A DNA stretch of 64,000 bases from assembly GCF_022376445.1 (NCBI RefSeq), contig NW_025955066.1:62001-126000 (forward strand), in the 5' to 3' direction. The position numbers and the translations under genes are program-made. Numbering within the stretch: the stretch's first letter is position 1; the number at the start of each line of letters is the position of its first letter. Source of the stretch: Fomitopsis serialis (Eukaryota; Basidiomycota; Agaricomycetes; Polyporales; Fomitopsidaceae). Shown piece by piece: positions 53,201-64,000 of this stretch. Below the pieces are notes generated by a model. The model was not told the DNA's origin and searched no databases. It saw only the letters and a program-made list of their open reading frames with translations.

Positions 53201-56200
53201 GCCGACGAATGGACCACGCGGGTGAGCTGAGGTCGGGAGACGGCGACGACGGCAGGGCTTGGGCGTGCGCAACACGCCGACTGCGAGTGCGCAAGGCCAG
53301 TGCCTCGCGTACAAGCGCAGCCGACGAGCCCGCCGTGGGTACAGGCACACCGACGAGCAGGCGGGAGGGGTGTGGATGGCGCGTGAAGAGAGGGGACAGG
53401 TAAGCGCGAGCAAGCAGGGAAGATGGCGAGGATCATGGCTTCCGACCTCGAGTGGGAGCTGCGGTGGATCGCATCAGAACGAAGTGGGTGGTCGCGCGAT
53501 ACGAGGGACGGGTGGGCCGAGTTAGGTTAGATCGAAATCGCGGACTTACCCCGTCGGAGGCGCAAACTGAGGAGGGTGATGCAGTGAGGTCGGGTGAAAG
53601 GACTGCAAGGTGTTGCCTACGAACTCACCTGTACTAGTAGCTCTCCCGTTGTCTCCACATTGCTTTGTGTGCTCGATATCACGCCCTATTGTCCGTGGCG
53701 CCGAGTGAGCAGAGACGCGAGAGAGAGCGCGAGGCGAGCACTATGCACACCATGTAGGAGCACTAAGCTGCATTACCCACAGTTGACAACTTGACTCAAC
53801 GTGCTTACTTTGCCCAAGACACACGACGTGGCGCGAAAAATAGTTGATATAATCGGCATTACTCTATCTGTGTGCCCGCACGCTGCGAGTTGGTGACCGC
53901 GCCCGCCAAGCGGCCAAGGCCCAAAATCGTTGTGACCGCGGGTGGAGCAGAGCGCGGCAAGGCCGTGACCGCCCGCGAGGCGGTGGCGCATGCCTGATTT
54001 GTTGACCCCGAGCGGTGACCGAGGCTTAGCGCCCGCGGCGGGCACGACGAATCCGGCTGGAGGACCGCAGGGCGGAACCAACGCCCCAAACCTCAGTATC
54101 TCTTTTTGGTCAGCTACGGAGACTACCAAACCTCACAATCAGACGGAAAAGCGCAAGGTGCCTGCTCAGCGCGAGTGCCTCAAAGCGGGTGCGCACAGCC
54201 TGAGTGGGTTCTTTTTATCTCCGAACTTTAGTAAGTATCCGTTGTCCTGTTTTTCTGTCACACAAAGGACCTTTTACAGCTACAGTCCATAGTCTTGTCC
54301 CCGCCGTCTTTACCGTAGACTACGTCTGCCGTTGCCTACGGCGTGTCGATGCGGCTGTCTTACGTGTGTTGTAACCTCAGCAATCGAATACTATATGTGA
54401 TCAGCGAATGAACCGAGGTACATTGAGCCTTCATTTCGGAGCCTAGCTGGAACTGAAGGACTGGAACTGAAGGACGACACACTCAACACCGCTGCTCGGC
54501 GCCCAGCGCTCAGGAATTAGTATGATACTTAGTAGCCAGTCCGCTCCTCCTTCCAAAAACAGTACCCTGTGGGCGTCTGGTCCTCGTGCGTGGACGCCGT
54601 TCTAGGTGGCCGCTAGATTATAACTGTAGTGAGGCTTTCCTGAGAAAACCGAGCAAACCGTGACACCGAGAACGGAGAGGACGCGCGACACCCTGTGGCG
54701 CGGAAGGTACGTAACCGTACACCCTCCACGCAGACATGGGTCACAACTGGGATCTATCCAGAGAGACGACCCTTTACCGACGCATAGGATAGCACCGGAC
54801 ATCACTTCTGGACGTGTGCAGGATAGACAGGGCCCGGCGCCGGTGCACTCAAGTTCATACAGAGCTCATCATCCCATGGATGCCGCTGTGGATCGTATAG
54901 AGGCCCTCAAGGTGAGAGCTTCATCTGGCATGATTCGTCTGAACGGTTTCTGACGGTCAAATAGGCTGCCACCAGATCCGGTCAGTGACAGAGTCGCGGC
55001 GGGTCCGGATCTGACGCAGTCGCGAGTTGGTCACGGTCGCAGGTCGGAATAATCCAAGAGTAGTCTGAGCGTAACGCTATAGGGACTAAGCTGTCCCTGT
55101 GAACGTTCCCGAAAGGTCTGGATCAGCAGCTTTTGTGATTGGCGTCATTCGAGAGAGGTTTCAATGGTTGCATGAGTTTCCTTGTTTTCCTTGGTTTCTT
55201 GGGTTTACCTAAGCGCCGCTGTCCTGATATAACGTCGCGGTGGCCCAGCTTCGTTATCACTTTCGCGGGCTCGAACACTCCTGGTCTCGGTATGCAGAGC
55301 TATCGAATAGTTCTCCTTGGAGGTATGGTTCATTCCAGCTGGTGAGCTTACTTGTATTTATCATCCTCAGGAAGTGGTGTCGGGAAGACCGCCCTCATTG
55401 GCCGACTGTGTTACAATGCCTTCAGCGACCTCTATCTGCCAACTATACACGGTATGTAGTAGTTGCTAGTCTGATGTCAGCTCACACCCGCAGTCATTAG
55501 ATTCGCACACACACCGGCTTGCAATCGACGATGGAGTTTTTCAGGTCAATAGTCTCTGAACAGGCATCTCTGTGTGATAGCTGACGACATGACCAGGTAG
55601 AACTGGTTGATACAAGTGGCGTAGATAAGATCACAGACGTTACAGACGAACAGATCGAGGTATTGTTTGTAGCTGTCTCTCCGCTGCGATGTCTTGACGT
55701 TTGATCCAACAGAGTGCACACGGCTTTCTTCTCGTCTTTGAGTATGACCTTCTCGACGATCTTCCATATTTATATTTGCTAATATCTTGTGTCATTACCC
55801 ATCTGCTGTATCAGCTTGACCGTCAGTAGCACACTCACTGACGTCGTCAATATCAGAGATCGTATCTTTGCCTTGAGAGGCCCACATAAGGTGCGTTCAC
55901 CTCGCTCTATTCGGCCGACTCTAAGATTGACGGTTATGTTCTCAAGAACGTTCCAATTGTCGTGGCGGCTGGCAAAAGGGATCTGGTCTGCGTTGCTCAT
56001 AATTGTCGCAGCGGGTTATTTGTCTAACAAGCGTCTTTCAGGATGGTGAACGCATGATCCCCCGCCGAATCATCGATCATTACGCGATACAATGGGAGCA
56101 AGCCATCCCGGAGACGTCTGCCAAGCGCGATTGGGGCGTCCGCGACATTTTCGTAGACCTTGTCAGGAGGATGAATAGGTACGAGCGCGAGCACGGACCG

Positions 56201-59200
56201 AAGACGTGCATTACTGCAAACCGCGCGAAATGCGATGAACACGAGCAACACTTGTGTTGCCACATAGTTTGATAAGGCTATCGTTCGTCGTTCCAGATTC
56301 CTACGACAGGTTTCGTGCTGATGTATATTTACAGGCGCTTCATGCCGCCTCTGCTTTGCTATTGGCTTGCAATGCCTTTCCCGACGAAACGGCTGTCCCT
56401 AGCTCTTTCCTGTTCCCGTGATGCTGTACCCCGTTCTGTTATCCCTCGCTCGTCGCCTCGCTGTCACATTTGCTCTGCCATTGCTGCACCCTACCGTTTT
56501 CCTAATTTTCCCAATGCTGATCAAGGTCCATCCTTCCCGCTTCACCCTGTCGATTTTTGCTGTCGTATATGCTCTACTCGTTGATCATGCATTTCATCCC
56601 GGTTCGGCGCACAATGATGGTCGTAGTCGCATCAGGAACATTATCATCTATGCAGATGCGTCCTCTGCAGCTCCGTGTTGCATATGACCTCTCCGTCCGC
56701 ACCGATCTCGCGTTGCCTGCAAATGTCTGCCGCATAGCCCGCCGTGTGCCTCATAGCTAGCCACGGCCATAGTGTAAGGACTGGCCCGGATCCCAGACGA
56801 CACGCTTTGCTGGTCAAACGTCTTCCCCTTTCGTCTCGCCTCTTGCCTCTCCCTTGTACTGTCTACTGTACACCTGTATCCGTATAGTACAATCCGACCT
56901 CTTTTCTCCTCCCGTACAAGGCGTAGTCTCGTCTTGTTACACATAGCGCCCGCCCTAATTGTGTCGCGCCGTTGCAGTGGGATGGCATCGCCATGTTTAC
57001 ATCAACTTCCGTTATATATATTGTCTGGGACCACAGTACTATAGCTACAACTGCGTTGGTTGGCTTGAAGAACAAGCCGCTATGAGGGGACGCGCTCGCC
57101 AGGAGCAAATAGTGGCTCTGCGACTCGGCGTCCGTCACTTCGTCCTCATCATTCGTTCCGGGTGCAGCGGGCGTGTACAAAGGTGAGTAGCGCGGCCGGC
57201 TCATGCCCCACTAGCGGCGTGCAGCGACACGGCTGCCACACTCCCCCTCGACGCGAAACTTGCGCGAAACACACCCACGCTCACGCCCAGGCGCGCGCGT
57301 ACGTCGACCACTAAGGCGACCTCCGTGATCCCAACTACCACGACTTCCCTCTCTTCCCCACCTCGACTCGTCGCATGCGTTCTGGACAACTTATACCGCC
57401 ACCCCAGCGGAACGGTGTGTAGCTCGGGAGTGTAGTACCCCCGGGCACGATGTTCGAGGGGCGGGCCAATCCATGGCTTCCAGGATGAAGGGAGGGTGTG
57501 TCGAAACGGGGGAATATGCATCTCGGAGGGGAGTAGTGCCAAAGACGGACCTCGTTGCCAAACCTCTGGCTCGCTGTCCCTATCCTCGGTCCTCCAGGCC
57601 TCGTCTACAGCTGTCATCCTGAGTCCTGACTCGTTCCGCTGCTCCCTCGCCTCTTCCGTGCTTCGTATCCTCAACCTCGCTTCCAGTCAACGGCTCCGAG
57701 TCGTACCGCGTTCAATCTCGTGCTCGTTCCGTGTTCTCGTTCTCGTTCTGTCTCCTTGTACCCGTTCCGACGTCCTATTCTGAACTCTCGTAGTCGCTCG
57801 GCTCGTTGCGGAGTAGGCCAGCTCTGTTCCTTAGTCGCTAAGCTCGTTCCGCAGGTCGCTGTCCTCGTTTTGCTGGATCCTGTCTTCCTTCCGCTGGTTC
57901 GTATTCTTCTTCCGCTGGTTCCTAAGCTCGTTCCGCGAGTCCTTGGCCTAACCTGTACTCCTTCCGACTTGCCCTGATCTCGTAGTACTGGTGTTGCTCC
58001 AACTACGTGGCACTGCTTCCGTCCGAATGATTCTCGATGGCCCGACTAGGTCGCTAATGACCAACTCGGGGAGATGCCCCCCAACTCCAGAAAATGTGAT
58101 AGCAGCGAGACGAGCTGTGCTCGTAGTTGCCTAGATTCGGAGGGGGGAGAACTGAGCTATGTACATGTCTTCGTGGCACTGTATGCCGCCGAAGCTGACT
58201 AATAGTAGGTACTTGCTATATATGGTAAGTAATGCGAAATCGCACGAAGTCCATCAGGTACAATAGAAATGGGGTATCGGAAGGAATAGCGAAGGTTGTC
58301 AATATGCTCGGAGGGAATGGCACTGACCAGGTAGCTCAAAATAAGGGATATACGTACTGTCCGGGCCTATGTGGGGGGCACTCCCCACATCTCCCCCTTA
58401 CTCGAATTGTGACCGTCCCCGGTCACCCACTCCCCGCCGCGACAGCAACACTGCCTAACCAAGAGCGATCCATTGCGACATGAATGACGCGAGTCCATTA
58501 GCTTTGCCGTCTTCTATATCGTGTCCCCAAACTCCGCTTACACCGTGCGTGCAACCGTCGTCCTCGTCAAGCCAGCCGCAGTCTCGATTGGTCCTGACAA
58601 TTGCCCTCTCTGTGTCTGCGCACGGCAGGTACTCCACGATCCGATGCCCGTTCTCATCCAAGTGCCAGCAGCTGACTAGTTTTTCATCGCAGACCTCTTC
58701 TGGGACCCTGAGCTCAGCGCACTCGACCAGTAGGCACTCTCCGGCGAGTCCGAATCTATGATCGTCCGCGACGGTCGCGTTGCCCGAGGCCATCGTGTCG
58801 TCCCTCGCCTGCTTGTGCGCCTGGTACTGTCGATTGTTCCGGTCGATGTTGTCTGCGGTGTGTCCTCTCGTCGCACCTAAACTGCGCATGAACCCACCGC
58901 GCAACTGCTGATCTGCCTCTATAACCGCCCTCTTCGACTCGTCGCGCGGAAGAAATTCGATGATCCACTGCCCGTGGTCGTCGAGGTGACAACAGCTTAC
59001 TAGCCCGTCATCGTGCGCTTCGTCCGGGATGTTCAGCTCGGCCGACTCAACGAGTAGGCACTCTTGCAGTCCACGTTCTTCCGCTTCGACCACCCTGTCC
59101 GGCTGACCACCAGGTCTACCTCCTCTCCGAGGCTCCCCCATACTCGGATCCGCACTCTGTGGTCGCTCACGTTCCGCCGGACCGTGCGCGTTCGGGTTTC

Positions 59201-62200
59201 CTGGGCCGCCTGCTTGCCCAGTCTCGCACTGCGTCGAGTCCTCGGCGCTCCTTGGGCTATCCGAGACATCTACCCCGAGTCGTACGCACTCGTGTACCAG
59301 GTACTGCGCTAGCCATTCGCTCCGCTCGGTATCCTCGTCAACGGTGCGTGTGTCGTCCTCTGGGATCCATTTGTCTGCCTGCTCAACTTCGCGCAGGGCC
59401 GCCTCGGCTTCGGCTCGCGGAATGTATCCCCATAGCCGCCGCCCGTCCTTTGCAATGTGCCAGCATGCGACGAGGTCGTCCTCGGATGTTTGCTCCAGTG
59501 TATCGGTGTCGAACTCGCCGAAGTCTCCCAGCAGCCAGGCATCCTCAGATACGTCTTGACTCGCAGACTCGGGCTTGTAGCTGTCCGTCCTAGCCTGTGG
59601 ACCATCCGCGCCGTGTTCTGTTTGTGGACCCTGCCACGGTTCAACCGGTAAGTCATTGGTCCTACTGACTTCCGTGCCGCCTGTACCCTCAGGCGCGTAG
59701 CTCGGTTGGTCGGTGGTCACGTCCCGCTGTTCCTCGTGCGTAGAGTTCGCCTGTTCCCCGCCTCCTCGTTTCGTGTCCACCTGATCATCTCCATCGTCGC
59801 AGTTCCCCTTCTGCCATGTCGTAAGCTGCCGGACGTCCTTGTCGTGATCCCCCTTACTCGGCTCGAAGCTCCCGGGACGTTCCCTCTTGCTCCGCATGGG
59901 TGCTCCTTGTCCTGTCGTGCGTCGACGCCCTGGTGAGTTGCCTGGATCCTCCGAGGGGCTCACGAGCTGACAGATCTCCGTGAACCCCACCAGTAGTACC
60001 GCGTCGCCTTCGCTACCCTGCTGCGCATTCCCACTCGTCCTTTCACGCTCAGAGCGCGTGATGTCCTTTTGCATGCTCGACAACCCTTTCGCTGCGGCTG
60101 TCCGCCTCGTCGCCCCCCATGTTTCGCCACGGCCGGTGCATTCATCAGCCCACTCCCCCATACTCGGCTTAAAACTCGCGCCCTCGTTTGCCTTGCTACC
60201 TTCGCACACGAGCCTATCTGTCCGGTGTCCTTGCCCTGGTATGTCTGCGGAGTCCGTGGACCGTTCGTATTGCTTGCTGATCTCGACAAACAGCGATTGT
60301 AGCACCAATTCGCTACCACCGCCCTCCTCGCACCCAGCGCGTACGTACTCCCTCCGTTCCAGTGGGCGTGACAAACCTTCCTCCGTACATCGCTCCCACG
60401 ATATGTCCAGTACGCCCGCGAATGGGTCGGTTGACTGACTCGTCTCGGCAATCCCGACCTGCCAGACTGCTTCGCCACAGCCCTCTTCCGTGGACGTGTT
60501 CGCTGCCTCACGTCTGGTGCGTCCGTGTTCCGTCCGCGTGCCTGACGATGCCTCGGCTGAAGCCTGCCCTTCCCGCCGCTTCGTCCCCCGCCGAGTCCCA
60601 CTATCGCCCGCGCATCCGTCCTTCAGCTCTCTCGTACTTGGCTTCAAGTTCTGGCCCTGGCTCGTCTCACCACACGCATGTGCGTGTCTGCCTCGCCACT
60701 GCGGTATGTCCTTCACATCCGCCCAGAGTTCGGTCGGCTGGCTGATCTCGAGCAGGTTCACTTGTAAAATCGCGACTTCGCGACCACCGTCCAGTGCGTA
60801 CTCGCCCGTTTCCTCTCGCTCGGCCTGTCCATCCTGGGTCTGTGCGCACGACGACATTCCCGGTTCGGCTTCCAGCCGCAGCGTGTACCTCGTGTCGATC
60901 TCGCCACTCCTCTCCTCAGTCACCTCCCCCTTACTCGGCTTCGGGATCACGGTCTGCCTCGTCTCGCAGCGCGCAAGTCCACCATACGCTCTCTGACGTA
61001 CGGGATCCTCCTGCTTACTCTTGAGTCGCTCGTCGCTTGGGCCCGGGCCTTGCATCTCGGGCTCGGGCTTTCCTCTACTCGGCTCCAAGCTCTCGCCCTG
61101 TTTCGTATCGTCGTGTGCACGTACGTCTTCGAAGTTCGCTTTCAGCCCGTATGGCTGGCTGATCTCGACCAAGTCCTCCTGCGGAACCACCTCGCCTTCG
61201 CTATCCTTCGTGTGCTCGCCCGCCTTCCTACACTCGGTACGTCCGTTCTCTCCTGCCGTGCGTATCGATGTCCTTACTTGAATCTGTTGTCTCGCCACCT
61301 CCTGCATCTCGCTAGGCCCAGCGCCTTCACCCGCGGGTTTGGACTCCTCATTACTCAGCAGCAGGCTCGCGTCTTGGTCTGTCTCGCCGTGCGCCCGCGC
61401 AGGGCCGTCCGCCCCCAATGGTTCCTCACTTCCAGCTTCTCCGGTCCGTCCGTCTTCGCCTCGCATTTGCAGCGATGTTCCTGAGCTAGCGAGCCCCCTC
61501 GCACGTAGGATATTGCGATGGTCGATACGCTCGCGAGTCATCTCGCCCGTGCTCAGCTCCAAGCTTGCGCCCCCGCACTGCACACTCCCCGCGTAGGCGT
61601 TCCCTCTGGTGACGTTCTCCTCTTGTCCCTGCTCGTGTTCCTTGTAAGGACCATCTCCTCCGTACCTCTCGACTTCGTCTTGCTGCAATGCGACGTCCCT
61701 CGATGCAGGTCCTGGCGCGCCGTTGCCTGTCGCTTCCACGTCCTCATCGACCCAGCCACTAGTCTTCCTCTCGCTCGGTAAGTGCCCCTCGCCGCCATCG
61801 GGCTCTCCAACCGCATTGCTCGCGGATCCTTGCTCGTTGCTCGGCTCCATCCCTTGTATCTCCTTGCATCCACCCTTCGCCTCACGACACTCCTCGTCGG
61901 ATGCCTCCCGCGGCCCGGGTTCGTCCAGTACGCAACCGTCCGCCGCCTCTGAGACGACCACTCCCAGCCGTATCTCGTCAGACTCGCTGGGCTCGTTTCC
62001 TGGACTACTATCCCTCGCCATCGTGGCCTCTCCCGTGCGCTCGTTCGGCTCGCTCTCGACGCACACATCCGTCGCAACCTGGGACATATGCGTCTCCTTC
62101 TCGCTGGCTTGCTCTTCGACTAGCTGCTCCTTCCCGAACCTCGCTTTACCGCTTCGCAAGAGCGTTTCAGGTCGCACTTGAGCTTCCGGGGAGCCCGCCG

Positions 62201-64000
62201 CTTTGCTACTGTTGGTATCCCTGCGGAACGGCTCCAGCGCCCCTTTACTCGGTTTGATACGCTTCGAGTTGCTGGGTACGATACGGTGCGAACTCACGCT
62301 TCCGTGATCCTGCTTGGTCCACATGTACATAGCTCGGTCGATCCGTCGAACCACCTCGTGGTCTTGTAATGGAGATAGTTCCCGTGTATCACGTCCGACA
62401 CCGAGTCCCTTGACAGCTCGAACACCGTCAGTCTGAATCCCCTCCCCCGGCCGTGCCGCGTATTGCCAGACGGTACTCCATACTAGCGAGCAGTCCACCA
62501 TGGAATTCCTCCGAGCCCCGGGGAACCGCGAGAAGACACGCCCTGCGTCCATGACCTGAGGGACCACCAAGCCCCTAACGAGCCGTCCAGACCATAGCCC
62601 AGGTGCTCGAGCGATCGTTGTGCCGAGTCCTCGCCTGTTCAGCTCTGCCCCCAACCCTGAACGGTTGTTGGCTTCGTCCCAGACCACGCCGCGCTCGCTC
62701 TCAATGGTCTTGAACCTCTTCTCCGAAAGCCTGGGTACGCGCACCGCGCTGTTCTCGGTACGGAGCATGCTGGCGATCCCGTTCTCGTCCTTGGTCCTTC
62801 CCAGTCGCCTCTGCCTGTGTGTCTCGGCGTTCGCTACCGCGCCTCCGTCTCTGCTTGCAAGAGACTCGCTAACTCCGTTCAGTGCGACTGTCGCGCCCGC
62901 CGTCACGCTCGCCATGGTTTCCTCAGCTCTCGCTCGGTCCTCCTTACTGGTTCTGCCGTGCTCTTCCGTGGAAGCCCCTCTGCACGCTCGTATTCCCTCC
63001 GCAGCCTGCTCCCGCGGCTCCAGGTCGTCGCCTCGTTCCCTCCGGCTGTGGGCACCCTCGAGGCGCGAGCTCCGCGCAATTCGACTGGCAATCTTCCTGC
63101 TCGCAACCTCGGTCGTCCTCGGTCCTTGATTCTGTACGCGCGGAGTGCTTGGTTCGTCTAGCCACGCGCCCGCCCAATCCGAATCCGCAAGCTCTTGATC
63201 CTGAGGTTCGCCCACCGCTTCCTCCGCGGCGTCGTCGCCACTAGCTGCTGATGGTTTCGCATGTCGCCCCTCCCGTAGCTCCCGTTTGCCGCCTCGCCCT
63301 ATGAACCATCGTCCCGAAACGCCCCAATACTCCTCTCGCCCTCCTCGTTCCCTCCGACGCGCGGCTTCCTGGGTGTCTGCCTTCGCCTTGCTCGTGCCTG
63401 TTGGACTCTTGGCGCACTCCTCTCGGTCCTCGCCTTCCGTTTGCTCCGGAGGAGGCACTGTGCCTATCGAAGCCTCGCGTCCGGATACCGTCCCCTTCCG
63501 CCCGATCGCGATACCCCAGACCGGAGAGAACAACGGTCCTGCGCGTGTCCGGCTGATCGTAGGGGCGCTCTCGGTGAGTCCATCCTCCAGTGAAACACGT
63601 CCGATCGTTGAGGTCCCCTCTGTGTCCTGCTGCTGAGCCTCCGAGGTATCAATCCGGCTGGAAGTGCTCCATCCCGCCGCTTCCTGAAGCTCGTCTTGTT
63701 CCCTCCGGCACACACGACACTCGCAACTCGCCCGTTCAGTGTCCACCACTAGACTCTCGGTGCCATCCTTCCCGTCCCCTTGTCCCGTTCGTCCCGACGC
63801 AAGACCCGGGATCCCCACGATCTTAGAGCTGGGTGAACTCGAATCCGTGGAGTACTTGACCTGTGAATCACGGTCCCTGTTCGCCTGCTTCACCGATTCC
63901 TGCGTCGAAACAAGTCCATGAGCGGCCATCCCTTCCGATGGCGGATTTGCAGTTGCTGGGTCCGCCAGCTGGCATCTCGGTGCTTGCGTATCGAGGCCAA

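Overview
The window looks like nuclear DNA of a filamentous basidiomycete, most likely an Agaricomycete and possibly a polypore. Reasons: genes are split by many short introns (about 45-70 nt) with GTRNGT donors, CTGAC-like branch sites and YAG acceptors; base composition is GC-rich; and several gene families are ones best known from Agaricomycetes, such as a TET/JBP-like dioxygenase, a WD40 protein with a C-terminal membrane anchor, and Ras-like and RING genes without close yeast equivalents. Exon joins were worked out by hand from splice signals and reading phase, so individual ends may be off by a base or more.

Layout. 1-758: the 3' end of a GH47 alpha-mannosidase. 760-8500: gene-poor, with GC-rich degenerate repeats and a decayed CCDC47/DUF1682 pseudogene (about 5600-6350). 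8558-8652: an intron-containing tRNA-Cys. 8940-9951: an intact SWP1/ribophorin II gene. 9950-12700: no clear gene, one Tyr/Pro/Gln/Asn-coding repeat. 12.7-19.4 kb and 48.2-51.2 kb: two inverted copies of one segment. Each holds a divergent pair of small unknown genes (here called X and Y) and a decayed ABC-transporter piece. Copy A is split by a 3.7 kb foldback element with a clean 9-bp target duplication, and copy B keeps the empty site. 19.8-27.5 kb: mostly minus-strand genes, namely an unknown 404-aa protein, two tandem RING/coiled-coil paralogues and an unknown Thr/Ala-rich protein, plus a small unknown plus-strand gene. 29.1-30.9 kb: a TET/JBP-like dioxygenase with a frameshift. 31.2-34.0 kb: the inner nuclear membrane protein Src1/Heh1. 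34.5-46.0 kb: a membrane-anchored unknown protein, a low-complexity ORF, a zinc-finger protein, a third X-family member, and a WD40 protein. 46.4-47.5 kb: a 1.1 kb terminal-inverted-repeat element. 52.4-53.4 kb: repeats carrying a dispersed hairpin unit. 54.9-56.3 kb: a Ras-like GTPase. 57.2-64.0 kb: a probable LTR-retrotransposon end, followed on the minus strand by an uninterrupted, internally repetitive ORF of more than 1840 codons that runs off the window.

How it fits together. Housekeeping genes (SWP1, SRC1, tRNA-Cys and probably the GH47 and Ras genes) are islands in a region rebuilt by duplication and transposition. The most unusual content is the X/Y divergent gene pair in inverted duplicate copies, with evidence of recent ectopic copying between them, and the foldback element built from arrays of two different 10-bp palindromes. 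Several genes (GH47, TET/JBP, X copies) differ from an open frame by a single base near short homopolymers. This could be true decay or assembly indels, and read-level checking would separate the two.
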